Notes: a model not told the origin generated them from the letters alone. A stretch of 64,000 bases of DNA from Ewingella americana ATCC 33852 (GCF_000735345.1 NZ_JMPJ01000038.1:62001-126000), one strand, 5' to 3'. Positions 37,806-48,603 are shown, counted from the first letter of the stretch. Translations and numbers: made by a program.

Positions 37806-40445
37806 ATGGAAAGAGATAACCCGCAAATATCCGCCTACCAGGGGCGACTCACACCACTCGGTATTTTGATTGCGGCCGCTTTACCCTGCGCGCCACTGTG
37901 GGCTGAGGGCAATATTCAGCCAAATGCTTCCCCGCAAGAGGTGGCGCAACATGTTGATTTCGATAGCTCCTTCCTCAATCTCGAGAATATCCATAGCGTA
38001 GATCTTTCGCGCTTTGCCAACGGCGCTTCGGCGACGCCTGGACGCTATCGCGTGGCTATTTATGTCAACGGCGAGGCGGTGGGTAATGAGGAGGTCGAGT
38101 TTGAAGGCGATTCAAATCAAAGGGTTTATCCCTGCTTAACCGCGCATATTCTACAGAGCATTAATTTTAACCAAGAAAAGCTGCCAAAAGATTTTATGCA
38201 GCCGCTGGCGAGTGAGGCAAGCTGTCTGGACCTTCAGCAGCGGCTGCCCGAGGCGCGTATCGCCTTCGACAGTAATGAACAGCGGCTGGATATCAGTATT
38301 CCACAGATTTATCTACGCCAGCGCGCGCAGGGGAGTGTCAATCCGGCGCTGTGGGACAGTGGCGTCACCGCCGCGATGCTGGGCTACAACCTTAATGCCT
38401 ATAACAGTCAGGCCGGCAACTATCAGTATAAATCCCTGTATGCCGGCATCAATGCCGGGTTTAACCTTGGTGGCTGGTATCTGCGGCATAACGGCTCATA
38501 TAACGCTACGGACCACGGCGAGAAGCACTACAGCACGATTAATACCTACGTGCAGCGGGATATTCCGACACTTCAGGGGCAGTTGCTGCTGGGTCAGTCG
38601 AATACTCAGGGGCAACTTTTCGACACGCTGCCGTTTACCGGCGTTCAGTTAGCCACTGACGAGCGCATGTTGCCGGAATCACTGCGCGGCTATGCGCCAG
38701 ATATCCACGGCATTGCGCGAACTAACGCGCGGGTGACGGTACGGCAGAGTGGGCAAATTATCTATGAAACGACGGTCACTCCCGGCGAATTCCTGATTAA
38801 CGATCTCTATCCGACGGGTTACGGCGGCGATCTTGAGGTAACGGTCCGCGAAGCTGACGGCAGTGAGCAGCGTTTTCTGGTGCCTTACTCCTCCGTCGCC
38901 CAACTGCTGCGGCCGGGAAGCAATCGTTATGCCTTAGTCGCCGGGAAACTGCGTAATCAGTTTTTACATACTAATCCCCAGCTGTATCAAGGCACCTGGC
39001 AGCGCGGGCTGAGCAATATTGTCACTGGCTACGGTGGCTTACAGACAAGCCAAGATTACTACGCATTACAGCTGGGATTGGCCTTTGGCACCCCGGTGGG
39101 CGCCGTGGCGGCGGATGTCACGCAGGCCAGAGCGCACCTTAATGACGACGGGCTGAGCAGTTCGGGGCAGAGCTACCGCGTTACTTACAGTAAAAGTATC
39201 AGTGAAACCCGCAGCAATCTGTCGGTGGCGGCTTATCGCTTCTCCACTAGCGGCTATCTGGATTTCAACACCGCGGCGGAAACCCGCGATTATCTTGAGC
39301 GCGGCTTGGGTGACAGCAACCTTTGGCGCGCCAAAAATCGGGCGACCGTGACGGCATCCCAGGGGCTACCGGGCAGTTGGGGGCAGTTTTATATCAGTAG
39401 TTCACTGCAAGATTATTGGAATAAATCGGGCAGCGATAAGCAATACCAGTTGGGCTACAACAATCAGTTTCAATCCCTCAGTTGGGGGATTAACGCCAGC
39501 CGCAGCCAGAGTGGTAATGGCATTAGCCAGAATAACTACCAGTTGACATTTAGCTTCCCGCTCGGGCGCGCAGCTAGCGTTTATACGCCGCAAATGCGCC
39601 TTGATTTCAATCGGGACAGCCATGGAAATAATGGCCAGCAGGCGACAATCTCCGGCGTGGCGGGCAGTGAAAATCAGTACAGCTACGGCGTTTCCGGGCT
39701 GCACAGCAATCACGGCGGCAGCAGCGGGTCAGTCAACGGGCAGTACCGCTCACCTTACAGCTCGCTCAACGCGGCCTATAGCACGGGGCGCGATTATCAC
39801 AGCACATCGCTGGGCGCGACGGGCACCCTTATTGCTCATAGCGGCGGCCTGACGGCATCGCCTTATGTGGCAGATACCTTTGCGCTGGTGGAAGCCAAAG
39901 GGGCCAGCGGGGCGCACGTTTCCAGCTATCCGGGCGTGACGGTCGATCCCTTAGGCTATGCCGCCGTGCCGTATCTCAACCCGTATCAAATCAATGAAAT
40001 CAGTATCGATCCGAAAGGCACCTCGTCTGACGTGGAGCTTGATAACACCACCCAACGCGTCGCCCCCTATGCCGGTGCGGTCGTGAAGGTTAAATATGTC
40101 AGTCATCGCGGCACGCCTGTGCTGATTAATGCCAGCTTCGACGGCGAACCCGTGGCCTTTGGCGCCAACGTGTTGGACAGCGCCGGTAACAGTGTGGGAT
40201 CGGTGGGACAGGCCGGACAGATTTATGCCCGGGTGGCCGACGAGCAGGGTGAATTGCGCATCAAATGGGCTGATGGCCCCGACGGGCAGTGTCGCGTACG
40301 TTACCACCTGATGCCGCAAGCGAAAGGGAAAGCGGTGGAAAGTATTCAGCAGTTTAGCGCCACCTGCACCGAGGCAGTAAGCCCATCGCCCAGCCCCAAA
40401 GCCATGACGGCCAGTTCTGCCACTCAAAACAGGACCCAAAGCTAA
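37806..40445 (+). CDS. Outer-membrane fimbrial usher
   Basis: An 879-aa usher of normal size. After a signal peptide ending near ALWA come the N-terminal chaperone-binding domain (VDFDSSFLNL), the 24-strand beta barrel with plug, and two C-terminal domains containing a Cys pair (GQCRVRY and FSATCTE). TLPFTGVQLATDERMLP and GFNLGGWYLRHN are standard usher motifs. The stop overlaps the adhesin start (TAATG), so the two are translationally coupled. Confidence 0.95.
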   Translation: MERDNPQISAYQGRLTPLGILIAAALPCAPLWAEGNIQPNASPQEVAQHVDFDSSFLNLENIHSVDLSRFANGASATPGRYRVAIYVNGEAVGNEEVEFEGDSNQRVYPCLTAHILQSINFNQEKLPKDFMQPLASEASCLDLQQRLPEARIAFDSNEQRLDISIPQIYLRQRAQGSVNPALWDSGVTAAMLGYNLNAYNSQAGNYQYKSLYAGINAGFNLGGWYLRHNGSYNATDHGEKHYSTINTYVQRDIPTLQGQLLLGQSNTQGQLFDTLPFTGVQLATDERMLPESLRGYAPDIHGIARTNARVTVRQSGQIIYETTVTPGEFLINDLYPTGYGGDLEVTVREADGSEQRFLVPYSSVAQLLRPGSNRYALVAGKLRNQFLHTNPQLYQGTWQRGLSNIVTGYGGLQTSQDYYALQLGLAFGTPVGAVAADVTQARAHLNDDGLSSSGQSYRVTYSKSISETRSNLSVAAYRFSTSGYLDFNTAAETRDYLERGLGDSNLWRAKNRATVTASQGLPGSWGQFYISSSLQDYWNKSGSDKQYQLGYNNQFQSLSWGINASRSQSGNGISQNNYQLTFSFPLGRAASVYTPQMRLDFNRDSHGNNGQQATISGVAGSENQYSYGVSGLHSNHGGSSGSVNGQYRSPYSSLNAAYSTGRDYHSTSLGATGTLIAHSGGLTASPYVADTFALVEAKGASGAHVSSYPGVTVDPLGYAAVPYLNPYQINEISIDPKGTSSDVELDNTTQRVAPYAGAVVKVKYVSHRGTPVLINASFDGEPVAFGANVLDSAGNSVGSVGQAGQIYARVADEQGELRIKWADGPDGQCRVRYHLMPQAKGKAVESIQQFSATCTEAVSPSPSPKAMTASSATQNRTQS

Positions 40446-41593
40446 TGAATAACAGATTTACGCAGCTCTTTATTGGAGCCTTACTTATGCTGGGCGGAGT
40501 GTCAACGGCGCTGGCCAACACCTGTACTTATTACCCAGGTTCGGCAGATGCCCAATACACCCTTCCACTGCCGACGGCTAATATCTCCGTGGGGGCGGAT
40601 ATCCCCGTGGGGACGGTGCTGTATCGCATGCAGGCAGGCAACACCACCGCGCTGCGGCCTTGGTGGCACTGTACAACCGACGGCGGCAAAAGTTTTAACG
40701 TGTTGCAATATTTAACTCTGAGCAATACCCCTGCGCTGGTACCGAACTGGACCGGACGCTTTGCCGGTAAGCTCTACCAGACTTCCGTCGCTGGGATTGG
40801 TATTGCCTTTGTCAATGCCGATGGTTACAACGCCGGGCAGGATTCAGGAGCGCTTTCCACGTCCCCCTTTTTGAAATATACCATTCCAATTCCCGAAAAC
40901 ATTGATTGGCAATCTTTCTATGCCAACACAATGTACATCCATTTTGTTAAAACGGGTCCAGTGAGTGGTGGGGTAATTAATGGTGCGAATTTGCCTACGG
41001 TGACGCTTACCGCCAATAGCGATGCCCCAACGACAGGGATGCCATTGACGCCGCTTATCTACAATTTCAGCGGCTCGATGAACGTTATTGCCACCTCCTG
41101 CACGACGCCGGATGTAACCGTCAATCTGGGCAAACACGAAACCAATACCTTTAATGCCATCGGTGCGGCCTCGCCTTGGGTTGGGTTTAATATTGCTTTG
41201 CAAAACTGCCCGCCGATGTATGGCAGTTATCCTGAAAGCACCTCCCCGCCAACGGGCTTTAACGACCAAACCACCGCGCCGGGCACCGTAGTGCAAAATA
41301 GTATTACGCTGGGTTTTACTCCGGCTTATGGCATCGAAAATGCGGCGCAGGGGATTTTCAAGATTAACCCGGCGACGGGAAATGCCACCGGTGTCGGCAT
41401 TCAGCTGGCTAGAGGCTCGAGTAATAACAACCCGCCGCTGGTGAATTTGGCACAGCTGATCAGCCAAAGTTTTGCCAGTACCAGCAATCAGAATTTCACT
41501 CTGCCGTTTCAGGCGCGTTATATCCAGACCGCCAGCAAGGTCACGCCAGGGCCAGCCGACGGTCGCGCCACTTTTACCATTAATTATTATTGA
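40445..41593 (+). CDS. Fimbrial tip adhesin
   Basis: A 382-aa protein with a signal peptide (to LANT near residue 26), an N-terminal lectin-like domain of about 190 residues (CTYYPGSADAQYTLPLPTA onward) and a C-terminal pilin domain (SCTTPDVTVNLGKHETN..., ending FTINYY). This two-domain architecture is that of FimH-type tip adhesins; the receptor cannot be read from sequence. It is the last gene; no separate minor adaptor subunits are present, so the operon is a minimal four-gene type. Confidence 0.9.
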   Translation: MNNRFTQLFIGALLMLGGVSTALANTCTYYPGSADAQYTLPLPTANISVGADIPVGTVLYRMQAGNTTALRPWWHCTTDGGKSFNVLQYLTLSNTPALVPNWTGRFAGKLYQTSVAGIGIAFVNADGYNAGQDSGALSTSPFLKYTIPIPENIDWQSFYANTMYIHFVKTGPVSGGVINGANLPTVTLTANSDAPTTGMPLTPLIYNFSGSMNVIATSCTTPDVTVNLGKHETNTFNAIGAASPWVGFNIALQNCPPMYGSYPESTSPPTGFNDQTTAPGTVVQNSITLGFTPAYGIENAAQGIFKINPATGNATGVGIQLARGSSNNNPPLVNLAQLISQSFASTSNQNFTLPFQARYIQTASKVTPGPADGRATFTINYY

Positions 41594-41634
41594 GGCAGGG
41601 CAATAAAGCAGAGCGTTGCGAAAGGGGAAAGCTT

Positions 41635-41655
41635 CGCCCGCCAGAGCGGCGGGCG
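41635..41655. terminator. GC-rich hairpin after the fimbrial operon
   Basis: CGCCCGCC-AGAGC-GGCGGGCG, a perfect 8-bp stem, 42 bases after the adhesin stop and without a T-run. It could act as a Rho-assisted or 3'-protecting structure. Confidence 0.45.
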
Positions 41656-41692
41656 GAGAGTGTTGAAAGCGAGCAGTCAGCAGCGAAAAGTA

Positions 41693-41716
41693 AAAAGGGC
41701 TTAACGGCCCTTTTTC
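41693..41716. terminator. Convergent terminator shared by fimbrial operon and rluF
   Basis: AAAAAGGGC-TTAACG-GCCCTTTTT: a stem flanked by A and T runs so it can terminate either strand. It overlaps the last codons of rluF. Confidence 0.7.
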
Positions 41717-42570
41717 TTGCGTCCCGGTTGGGCAAAGCGCTTGCGCGAGGCGGCGTTGCCGTCAGCTTTTTCGGCCACTTTAGGCTTGCTGACAGTCGGC
41801 TTTTTGGCCGCAGGTTTGGACTGAGGTTTCTTCGCCGGTTTATCTTCTGAAGAAGAGTTTTCAATCAGCTTAAACAACTCGATCAGTTCGTCGTCGGTCA
41901 GGTCACGCCATTCACCCAGCGGAATTCCCTTCAGGTTGACGTTCATGATCCGCGTGCGCTCAAGCTTGGTGACTTCATAACCAAAGTGCTTACACATGCG
42001 GCGGATCTGGCGGTTAAGCCCCTGAACCAGCGTAATGCGGAAGACAAAAGGCGCTTCCTGCTTGACTTTGCACTTCTTGGTCACCGTGCCGAGCATTGGT
42101 ACACCGGCGCTCATGCCCTGAATAAACTCGTCGGTCACCGGCTTGTTCACGGTCACCACGTACTCTTTCTCGTGATTGTTACCAGCACGCAGGATTTTGT
42201 TGACCAGATCCCCGTGGTTGGTCAGGAAAATCAGCCCCTGCGAGTCTTTATCCAGACGGCCGATAGGGAAGACGCGCTTGCTGTGATTGACGAAATCACT
42301 GATGTTGTCGCGCTCGCCTTCTTCCATGGTAGTGATAATGCCCACCGGCTTATTCAGTGCGATCAGCACTAAATCTTCTTCATCGCGCGGTTCGATAAGC
42401 TGACCGTTAACTTTCACGACGTCACCGGCAAATACCTGAGCGCCAACGGCGGCGCGCTTACCGTTGATAAAAACGTTGCCTTGCTCAATGTAGCGATCGG
42501 CGTCACGGCGAGAACAGATGCCGCTCTCGCTAATGTATTTGTTAAGACGAATAGATGAGTTAGTCAGCAT
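41701..42570 (-). CDS. rluF: 23S rRNA pseudouridine(2604) synthase RluF
   Basis: A 289-aa RsuA-family synthase nearly identical in pattern to E. coli RluF: an S4 RNA-binding domain at the N-terminus ([21 protein letters not shown]), the catalytic Asp in [10 protein letters not shown], and [19 protein letters not shown]. The C-terminal 60 residues are a Lys/Ala/Pro-rich tail ending GRKKKGR, as in E. coli. It modifies U2604 of 23S rRNA and a tRNA-Tyr position. Monocistronic. Confidence 0.95.
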   Translation of the reverse strand: MLTNSSIRLNKYISESGICSRRDADRYIEQGNVFINGKRAAVGAQVFAGDVVKVNGQLIEPRDEEDLVLIALNKPVGIITTMEEGERDNISDFVNHSKRVFPIGRLDKDSQGLIFLTNHGDLVNKILRAGNNHEKEYVVTVNKPVTDEFIQGMSAGVPMLGTVTKKCKVKQEAPFVFRITLVQGLNRQIRRMCKHFGYEVTKLERTRIMNVNLKGIPLGEWRDLTDDELIELFKLIENSSSEDKPAKKPQSKPAAKKPTVSKPKVAEKADGNAASRKRFAQPGRKKKGR

Positions 42571-42805
42571 GGTTTCTCCGTAAAACGCGGACTATACATT
42601 ATGCGAGTTAGCTTGCGAAGCCTGTTTGCGGCGAATCGTGCCGGGCATCAACGGGTTGAAATGGCGCGCAAAGCTGCCTTGATTAGCCAATAGGCAGACG
42701 ATTGGCGATCGGGAAAAACACATTGGCGGATTAGCGAAAGAAACTAATATTTATTGCTTATAAACTTCATTCATCAACTGACCAAGTGCCTTGACTGGAG
42801 TGAAC

Positions 42806-43384
42806 ATGAATACCACCTTGAAAGTGACCGGAATTGCCGGAAGCCTGCGCGCAGGCTCTTTTTCCCACATGATTATGAATACGCTGGCGGAGCAACTGCC
42901 CGCAGGCGGCTCGCTGCACAACATCGATATCGGCGCGCTGCCGCATTACAACGAAGATCTTGAGCGCAACGCCTTGCCGGAATCGGTGATCAACGCTCGT
43001 GCCTTGGTCAGTGAGTCCGACGTGGTGTTTATCGTCACGCCGGAGTTTAACCACGGCATTCCGGGCGTGCTGAAAAACACGCTGGACTGGCTCTCGCGCC
43101 CGGCCTTTAACAGCCCGATGCTGCACAAATACGTGTTCTTTATTACCCACTCGCCGGGCGCGCTGGGCGGCGTACGGGCGCAATATCAGCTGCGCGAAAC
43201 CTTGGCCTCCATGCACTGTAACTTCGTGCCGATGGGGGAAATTGCCATCCCGCACATAGGGGAGAAGGTCGAGGAAAATCGCCTGACTGACCCGCGCAGT
43301 GTCGAGTTTATTCGCCAGCAGATGGCGCGGTTTATCGACAAAGCGCAGGCCGCGTCGGCTCAGTTAAATCAGGCTTGGGGCTAA
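42806..43384 (+). CDS. NADPH-dependent FMN reductase
   Basis: A 192-aa flavodoxin-fold reductase. GIAGSLRAGSFS is the FMN phosphate loop and PEFNHGIPGVLKNTLDWLSR the second flavin-contact segment, like ChrR/YieF quinone and chromate reductases. The start at 42806 has GGAG six bases upstream. It is followed after 3 bases by a XapX gene and then a second, related FMN reductase, so all three are one operon. The likely role is two-electron reduction of quinones or azo/nitro compounds. Confidence 0.9.
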   Translation: MNTTLKVTGIAGSLRAGSFSHMIMNTLAEQLPAGGSLHNIDIGALPHYNEDLERNALPESVINARALVSESDVVFIVTPEFNHGIPGVLKNTLDWLSRPAFNSPMLHKYVFFITHSPGALGGVRAQYQLRETLASMHCNFVPMGEIAIPHIGEKVEENRLTDPRSVEFIRQQMARFIDKAQAASAQLNQAWG

Positions 43385-43387
43385 GTG

Positions 43388-43543
43388 ATGCAGATGCTGC
43401 TGGCGCTCGGCGCGGGCCTGTTTGTCGGCCTGCTGTTCTCATGGCTGCGCGTGCCTTTGCCTGCACCGCCCACGCTAACCGGCATTATCGGCGCGTTCGG
43501 GGTGTTTATGGGCAGCGTGCTTTTTCGGCTCATCGTAAGGTAA
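43388..43543 (+). CDS. XapX-domain small membrane protein
   Basis: A 51-aa protein, too short for usual ORF cut-offs. It reads MQMLLALGAGLFVGLLFSW then RVPLPAPPTLTGIIGAFGV and ends FRLIVR: two hydrophobic helices joined by a proline-rich turn, the XapX (DUF1427) pattern. It lies 3 bases after one FMN reductase gene and 3 bases before the next, so translation is coupled. XapX proteins occur next to xanthosine-utilisation and flavin-reductase genes; their function is unknown. It may tether or assist the flanking reductases at the inner membrane (inference). Confidence 0.82.
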   Translation: MQMLLALGAGLFVGLLFSWLRVPLPAPPTLTGIIGAFGVFMGSVLFRLIVR

Positions 43544-43546
43544 ACA

Positions 43547-44107
43547 ATGAAAATACAGATCATTATTGGCAGTGTCCGACAAGGCCGTATTGGCCCGCAA
43601 ATCGCCCAGTGGGTGCAGGACAGCCTGATGGCGGCAGGTGAGGAGTGCAGCGCAGAAATTATCGACTTGGCGCAGTGGCCGCTGCCGATGGACGACGAGC
43701 CGTTTATGCCTTCTTCCGGCCAATATCTTCAGCCGCACACGCTGCGCTGGAGTGAGAAAATCAGCCAAGGGCAGATGATGATTTTTGTCTTCCCGCAATA
43801 CAATTGGGGCTATCCGGCGGCGCTGAAAAACGCCATTGACCACCTTTATCATGAGTGGAAAGGCAAACCAGCCCTGATGGTCAGCTACGCCAATCGCGGC
43901 GGTGGTAAGGCCGCGGCTCAGTTAAAGCAGGTGTTGGAAGGCATTCACATGCAGCCGCTGAGTGCGGGCATTGAGATTAAACTCTCCGAGCTGGTGTTTG
44001 CCGAGGATGGCGCGATAGTTCAGGCGGCTGAAGGGCTGAGTCCCTATCTTCAACAGCTGATTGATGCGCTAAAAGAGGCACTTTCGCTCACCAAGGCAAG
44101 CCGTTAG
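43547..44107 (+). CDS. NADPH-dependent FMN reductase (second copy)
   Basis: A 186-aa flavodoxin-fold reductase with GSVRQGRIGPQIAQW at the N-terminus and PQYNWGYPAALKNAIDHLYHEW as the second flavin motif. It is a diverged relative of the gene at 42806 and the last of the three-gene operon. Its stop overlaps the end of the convergent AraC gene by four bases. The paired reductases may have different substrates. Confidence 0.9.
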   Translation: MKIQIIIGSVRQGRIGPQIAQWVQDSLMAAGEECSAEIIDLAQWPLPMDDEPFMPSSGQYLQPHTLRWSEKISQGQMMIFVFPQYNWGYPAALKNAIDHLYHEWKGKPALMVSYANRGGGKAAAQLKQVLEGIHMQPLSAGIEIKLSELVFAEDGAIVQAAEGLSPYLQQLIDALKEALSLTKASR

Positions 44108-44970
44108 CGCTGCGCCTCTTCTGACTGTTCGCGCATCAAAGACATATAGCGGCGCGGCGGCACGCCCAGCACGCGGGTGAATAGGGTGGTGAAGCTGCTG
44201 GCGCTGGAGTAACCCAGCTCCAGCGCGGTGGCGGTGATGGTATGGCCGCGAGCCAGCTTATCGATTGAGGTCACCAGTCGCATATGCTCGCGCCAGCGGC
44301 GGAAGGTCATCCCCGTCTCGGCGACAAACAGCCGGGAGAGCGTGCGCTCGCTGCTGTTAACCCGGGCCGCCAGCGCCTCAATGCTCAAATCCGCCCCTGG
44401 TTCCTGATGCAAAATAGCAATCGCCTTGCGCAGGCGTCGGTCCTGCCCGTGAGGCACAAACAGGCCGGGCGTGGCGACAGGGCGCACCAGCTGTAACACC
44501 ATCAGTTCGGCAATCAGCCCCAGCGATTGCACCACGTGCTCCGCGCTTTTCTCCTGCTCATCCTCCAGCCTTACCGCCTCACGGGCCAGTTCACGCAGCA
44601 AATCAGATACCGCCAAAGCCCGACACTCCGCGGGCAGGCGCTGGGCAATTTGCGGCGGAAATTTAACGTTTATCAGCGACGACGTTTCACTGTAAGACGC
44701 GGCGTGTGGCGTTTGTGGCGGCACCCAGACCGCCAGCCCCGGCGGAGCCAGCCACCACCCCTGATCCGCCGTGACGCGCATGGTCCCACCCAGCACCACC
44801 GTCAATTGCCCGCTGTGGTGTTGATGCGTCGGCACACCACCACCCGCAGGATGGACAATAAAGCTGGCGCTAAGAGGTAGCAAGGCTGGGGGAGTGGGCA
44901 TAGGAGTTCTATTAGTTTGTCGGTTGGCGGTCGGATCTATCCTACTGCTAAATGGAGAAGAAAAATCCAT
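44104..44970 (-). CDS. AraC-family regulator with cupin sensor
   Basis: A 288-aa regulator with an N-terminal cupin (PTHQHHSGQLTVVLGG, APPGLAVWVPPQTPHA) and a C-terminal AraC DNA-binding domain (RVNSSERTLSRLFVAETG, LELGYSSASSFTTLFTR). The frame is open from 45090, but GAGG seven bases before ATG 44970 and domain content favour the shorter form. It is convergent with the FMN-reductase operon and divergent from the broken alcohol dehydrogenase gene, its probable target. Confidence 0.85.
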   Translation of the reverse strand: MDFSSPFSSRIDPTANRQTNRTPMPTPPALLPLSASFIVHPAGGGVPTHQHHSGQLTVVLGGTMRVTADQGWWLAPPGLAVWVPPQTPHAASYSETSSLINVKFPPQIAQRLPAECRALAVSDLLRELAREAVRLEDEQEKSAEHVVQSLGLIAELMVLQLVRPVATPGLFVPHGQDRRLRKAIAILHQEPGADLSIEALAARVNSSERTLSRLFVAETGMTFRRWREHMRLVTSIDKLARGHTITATALELGYSSASSFTTLFTRVLGVPPRRYMSLMREQSEEAQR

Positions 44971-45084
44971 TTTCTGCCTCAGCCAACTCACATAATCAGG
45001 TTTGTTAATGCAGGTTATGAATATTACAAAAAGCAGATCCCAACCTACAATTGATTCCATTCTGGAATAAATGGGAGTAATTCG

Positions 45085-46103
45085 ATGCAAAGTTTTCGTC
45101 TAAAGCAGTTGGGAAGTTTGGACTATTTACAGACAGTAAAAGAGCAGATCCCTGATCCAGCGGCCAATGAAGTCTTGGTGAAGATCCGCGCCTGTAGCCT
45201 CAATTATCGCGACCTTTCCATGCTTTATGGCACAGGGACTTTAACCCCGAAAAATGGCCTGATCCCTCTTTCCGATGGCGCTGGAGAAGTGGAGTGGTGA
45301 AGCTCGGGGCGTCGGTGAGCCGATTCAAACTTAATGATCGCGTGGCCGGGACCTTTTTCCCCCACTGGCAAGCTGGCAGACTGACCGCCGACACGGGAAG
45401 AGGGGCCTATGGACTGGCGCAAGACGGCTGGCTGACCGAGTATAAGGTCGTCAATCAAGAAGCCTTGGTCAAGCTGCCAGACTCTTTGTCATTTGCGGAA
45501 GGTTCAACCTTGCCCTGCGCGGCAGTGACCGCTTGGAATAGTCTGACCCAGTCTCGCCCATTGCAGCCCGGAGAAACCGTGCTGATTCAAGGAACCGGTG
45601 GGGTGTCTTTATTTGCGCTACAGTTCGCAAAAACCATGGGCTTGCAGGTGATTTCACTGACATCGACGGCGGAGAAGGCATCGCTTCTTAACGATTTAGG
45701 GGCAGATCATATTGTTAACTATAAAGAAAATCCCGAATGGCACCGGCAGATACGGGAAATAACCGGCGGTGAAGGAGTTGAAAGAATTGTTGAGGTTGGC
45801 GGGCCGGGAACCATTGAAAACTCTTTAAAATCAGTCCGATTGGGAGGTGAAATCGCGCTGATAGGCTTCGCTTCCCAGAGCCAATCCCCGATAGATTTTA
45901 TGCAGTTGTTCAAAGCCGGAGCCACTATCCGGCCTTTAAGCGTCGGGTCACGGGAAGATTTTGAAAATATGAACCGCGCATTGTCCTTCAAACCGATAAA
46001 ACCAGTAATAAGCCAAACCTTCGACTTCGACGACTCAGTTTCTGCATGGAAATATCTTGAGCAGAAGAATCATGTCGGCAAAGTGGTTATTTTGCCGAGC
46101 TGA
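45085..46103 (+). pseudogene. MDR alcohol dehydrogenase/quinone reductase broken by a 5-bp tandem duplication
   Basis: The N-terminal part (45085-45300) reads MQSFRLKQLGSLDYLQ to LSDGAGEVEW and stops; the remaining 270 codons (45294-46103) continue in another frame as VVKLGASVSRFKLNDRVAG and include IQGTGGVSLFALQFAK (NADPH fold). At 45288-45297 the DNA is AGTGG-AGTGG; removing one unit restores GEVVKLGASV, the usual family sequence. Apart from that, both parts look fully intact, so the lesion is recent or reversible. The family acts on alcohols or quinones. The divergent AraC gene is its likely regulator. Confidence 0.88.
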
Positions 46104-46119
46104 GCTGAGCTGAGCTGAG
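46097..46119. repeat. Pentanucleotide tandem repeat (GAGCT)4 at the 3' end of the broken dehydrogenase
   Basis: Four complete GAGCT units plus GAG span the stop codon of the dehydrogenase. The unit length equals the 5-bp duplication that breaks the same gene upstream. Confidence 0.85.
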
Positions 46120-46197
46120 AAGAGAGGGGGAGATTATCCGCAAAGGGCACATTAGCGAAATCCTCTCACAAATGGCCCATATGGGTAGGGATCACCA

Positions 46198-47432
<1,235 letters not shown>

Positions 47433-47578
47433 AGCGCGGCATTTTCCTCGAATAATTTTTGTGATCTGGGTAGCAATATACCCGATCGGGAGAAAGAGAT
47501 GAATGCAGCGACCGGGAACTCGGAGGATTCTATTGTCAGCAATAATGAATAGCGACTTACTTATCAGGAGAACATGAG

Positions 47579-47974
47579 ATGCAATTGATTGAAACCACCC
47601 CACCGGCAGAGGATTTTTGCCGTTTGCGTCAGATTGCCGGATTATCCCCAAGGCCCTTCGAGGGCGTGGTGAGAGCACTTCCCGCCAGTCTTTATGGGGT
47701 ACATATTGTGGTGGCGGGGAAGATTGTGGGTATGGGCCGAGTGGTTGGGGATGGTGCGATTAACTTTGAAATCGTGGATATTGCGGTCGACCCAGAGCAG
47801 CAGGGCAAGGGATATGGCCGCCTCATCATGGAGAGCATTATGGCCTATTTGCAAAAAACGGCTTTGGCCGGAGCCTATGTCAGCCTGATGGCCGACGTGC
47901 CAGAGCTGTATGAAAAGTTTGGTTTTAAACTGACGCGACCGGCCAGTGAAGGGATGTATATCAGTTGGAAATAA
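47579..47974 (+). CDS. GNAT-family N-acetyltransferase
   Basis: A 131-aa single-domain acetyltransferase. The acetyl-CoA site is VDIAVDPEQQGKGYGRLIMESI near residues 61-82, and the C-terminus has LYEKFGFKLT. The type is common in enterobacteria (small metabolite or aminoglycoside-like acceptors), acceptor unknown. AGGAGAACATGAG precedes the ATG. Monocistronic. Confidence 0.87.
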   Translation: MQLIETTPPAEDFCRLRQIAGLSPRPFEGVVRALPASLYGVHIVVAGKIVGMGRVVGDGAINFEIVDIAVDPEQQGKGYGRLIMESIMAYLQKTALAGAYVSLMADVPELYEKFGFKLTRPASEGMYISWK

Positions 47975-48028
47975 GGGGAGAGCCAGACCCTGCGGACTGA
48001 TTTTCCCCTCTATTCACTTTTAAAGCGC

Positions 48029-48427
48029 TCAGGCCGGGCGCTTCACGGCGATGCATTTCACTTCAACCAGCAGCCCCGGATGAGCCAGTTCGGTGACGCC
48101 GATGCAGGTCCATGCGCAGTGTCCGCGTGGGAACAGGCTGTCTTTTACCCGGCGGAAAACATCCATATGTTGTTTCATATCAACATGATAAGTGGTCATT
48201 TCTACCACGTCCTCGAAGGTGCATCCGGCCTCTTCCAGCACGGTACGCAGGTTCTCCCAGCAGGCGGTGAATTGTGCTTCCGGGTCGCTGATCACTTGTA
48301 AATCCGCAGTGCGGCCAACTTGTCCGGCACAATAAAGGGTATTGCCGACCAGCACCGCCGGGGCGTAACCGGCTCTCTCTGCTAAGGCTTGCATCGCCGG
48401 GGGCGTGATGATTTGTCTGTCTGACAC
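48029..48427 (-). CDS. RidA-family protein
   Basis: A 132-aa member of the RidA/YjgF family, in the group with extended N-terminus (YAPAVLVGNTLYCAGQVGR, then FTACWENLRTVLEEAG, and LLVEVKCIAV at the end). The classical Arg of imine deaminases is not clearly placed, so this may be a non-deaminase RidA subgroup. The start is GTG at 48427 with CAGGAGA eight bases upstream; the frame runs further to 48493 without a ribosome site. It lies downstream of budB but is separated by a terminator. Confidence 0.82.
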   Translation of the reverse strand: MSDRQIITPPAMQALAERAGYAPAVLVGNTLYCAGQVGRTADLQVISDPEAQFTACWENLRTVLEEAGCTFEDVVEMTTYHVDMKQHMDVFRRVKDSLFPRGHCAWTCIGVTELAHPGLLVEVKCIAVKRPA

Positions 48428-48577
48428 GACGGAAATCTCCTGATTAGGATAGAAAATGACATGGGCAAATGCCCATCGCCTGAGGATGATCATACCCTTA
48501 GCAGGAGGAGATAGGGAGAGAGGCGGATTGTCATAAAGAGCTAAAGTAGCCTGCTAACGAATGCCGAAACGGGGAAA

Positions 48578-48603
48578 TAACGCCCTTATGGAAAAGGGCG
48601 TTT
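48578..48603 (-). terminator. Terminator of the bud operon
   Basis: AACGCCCTT / AAGGGCGTT, a 9-bp perfect stem, 19 bases after the budB stop; on the minus strand it is followed by TATTT. Confidence 0.72.

Noticed and set aside
45085-45300. Independent 71-aa protein
   Set aside because: It is the N-terminal barrel start of the dehydrogenase cut off by the 5-bp duplication, not a separate gene.
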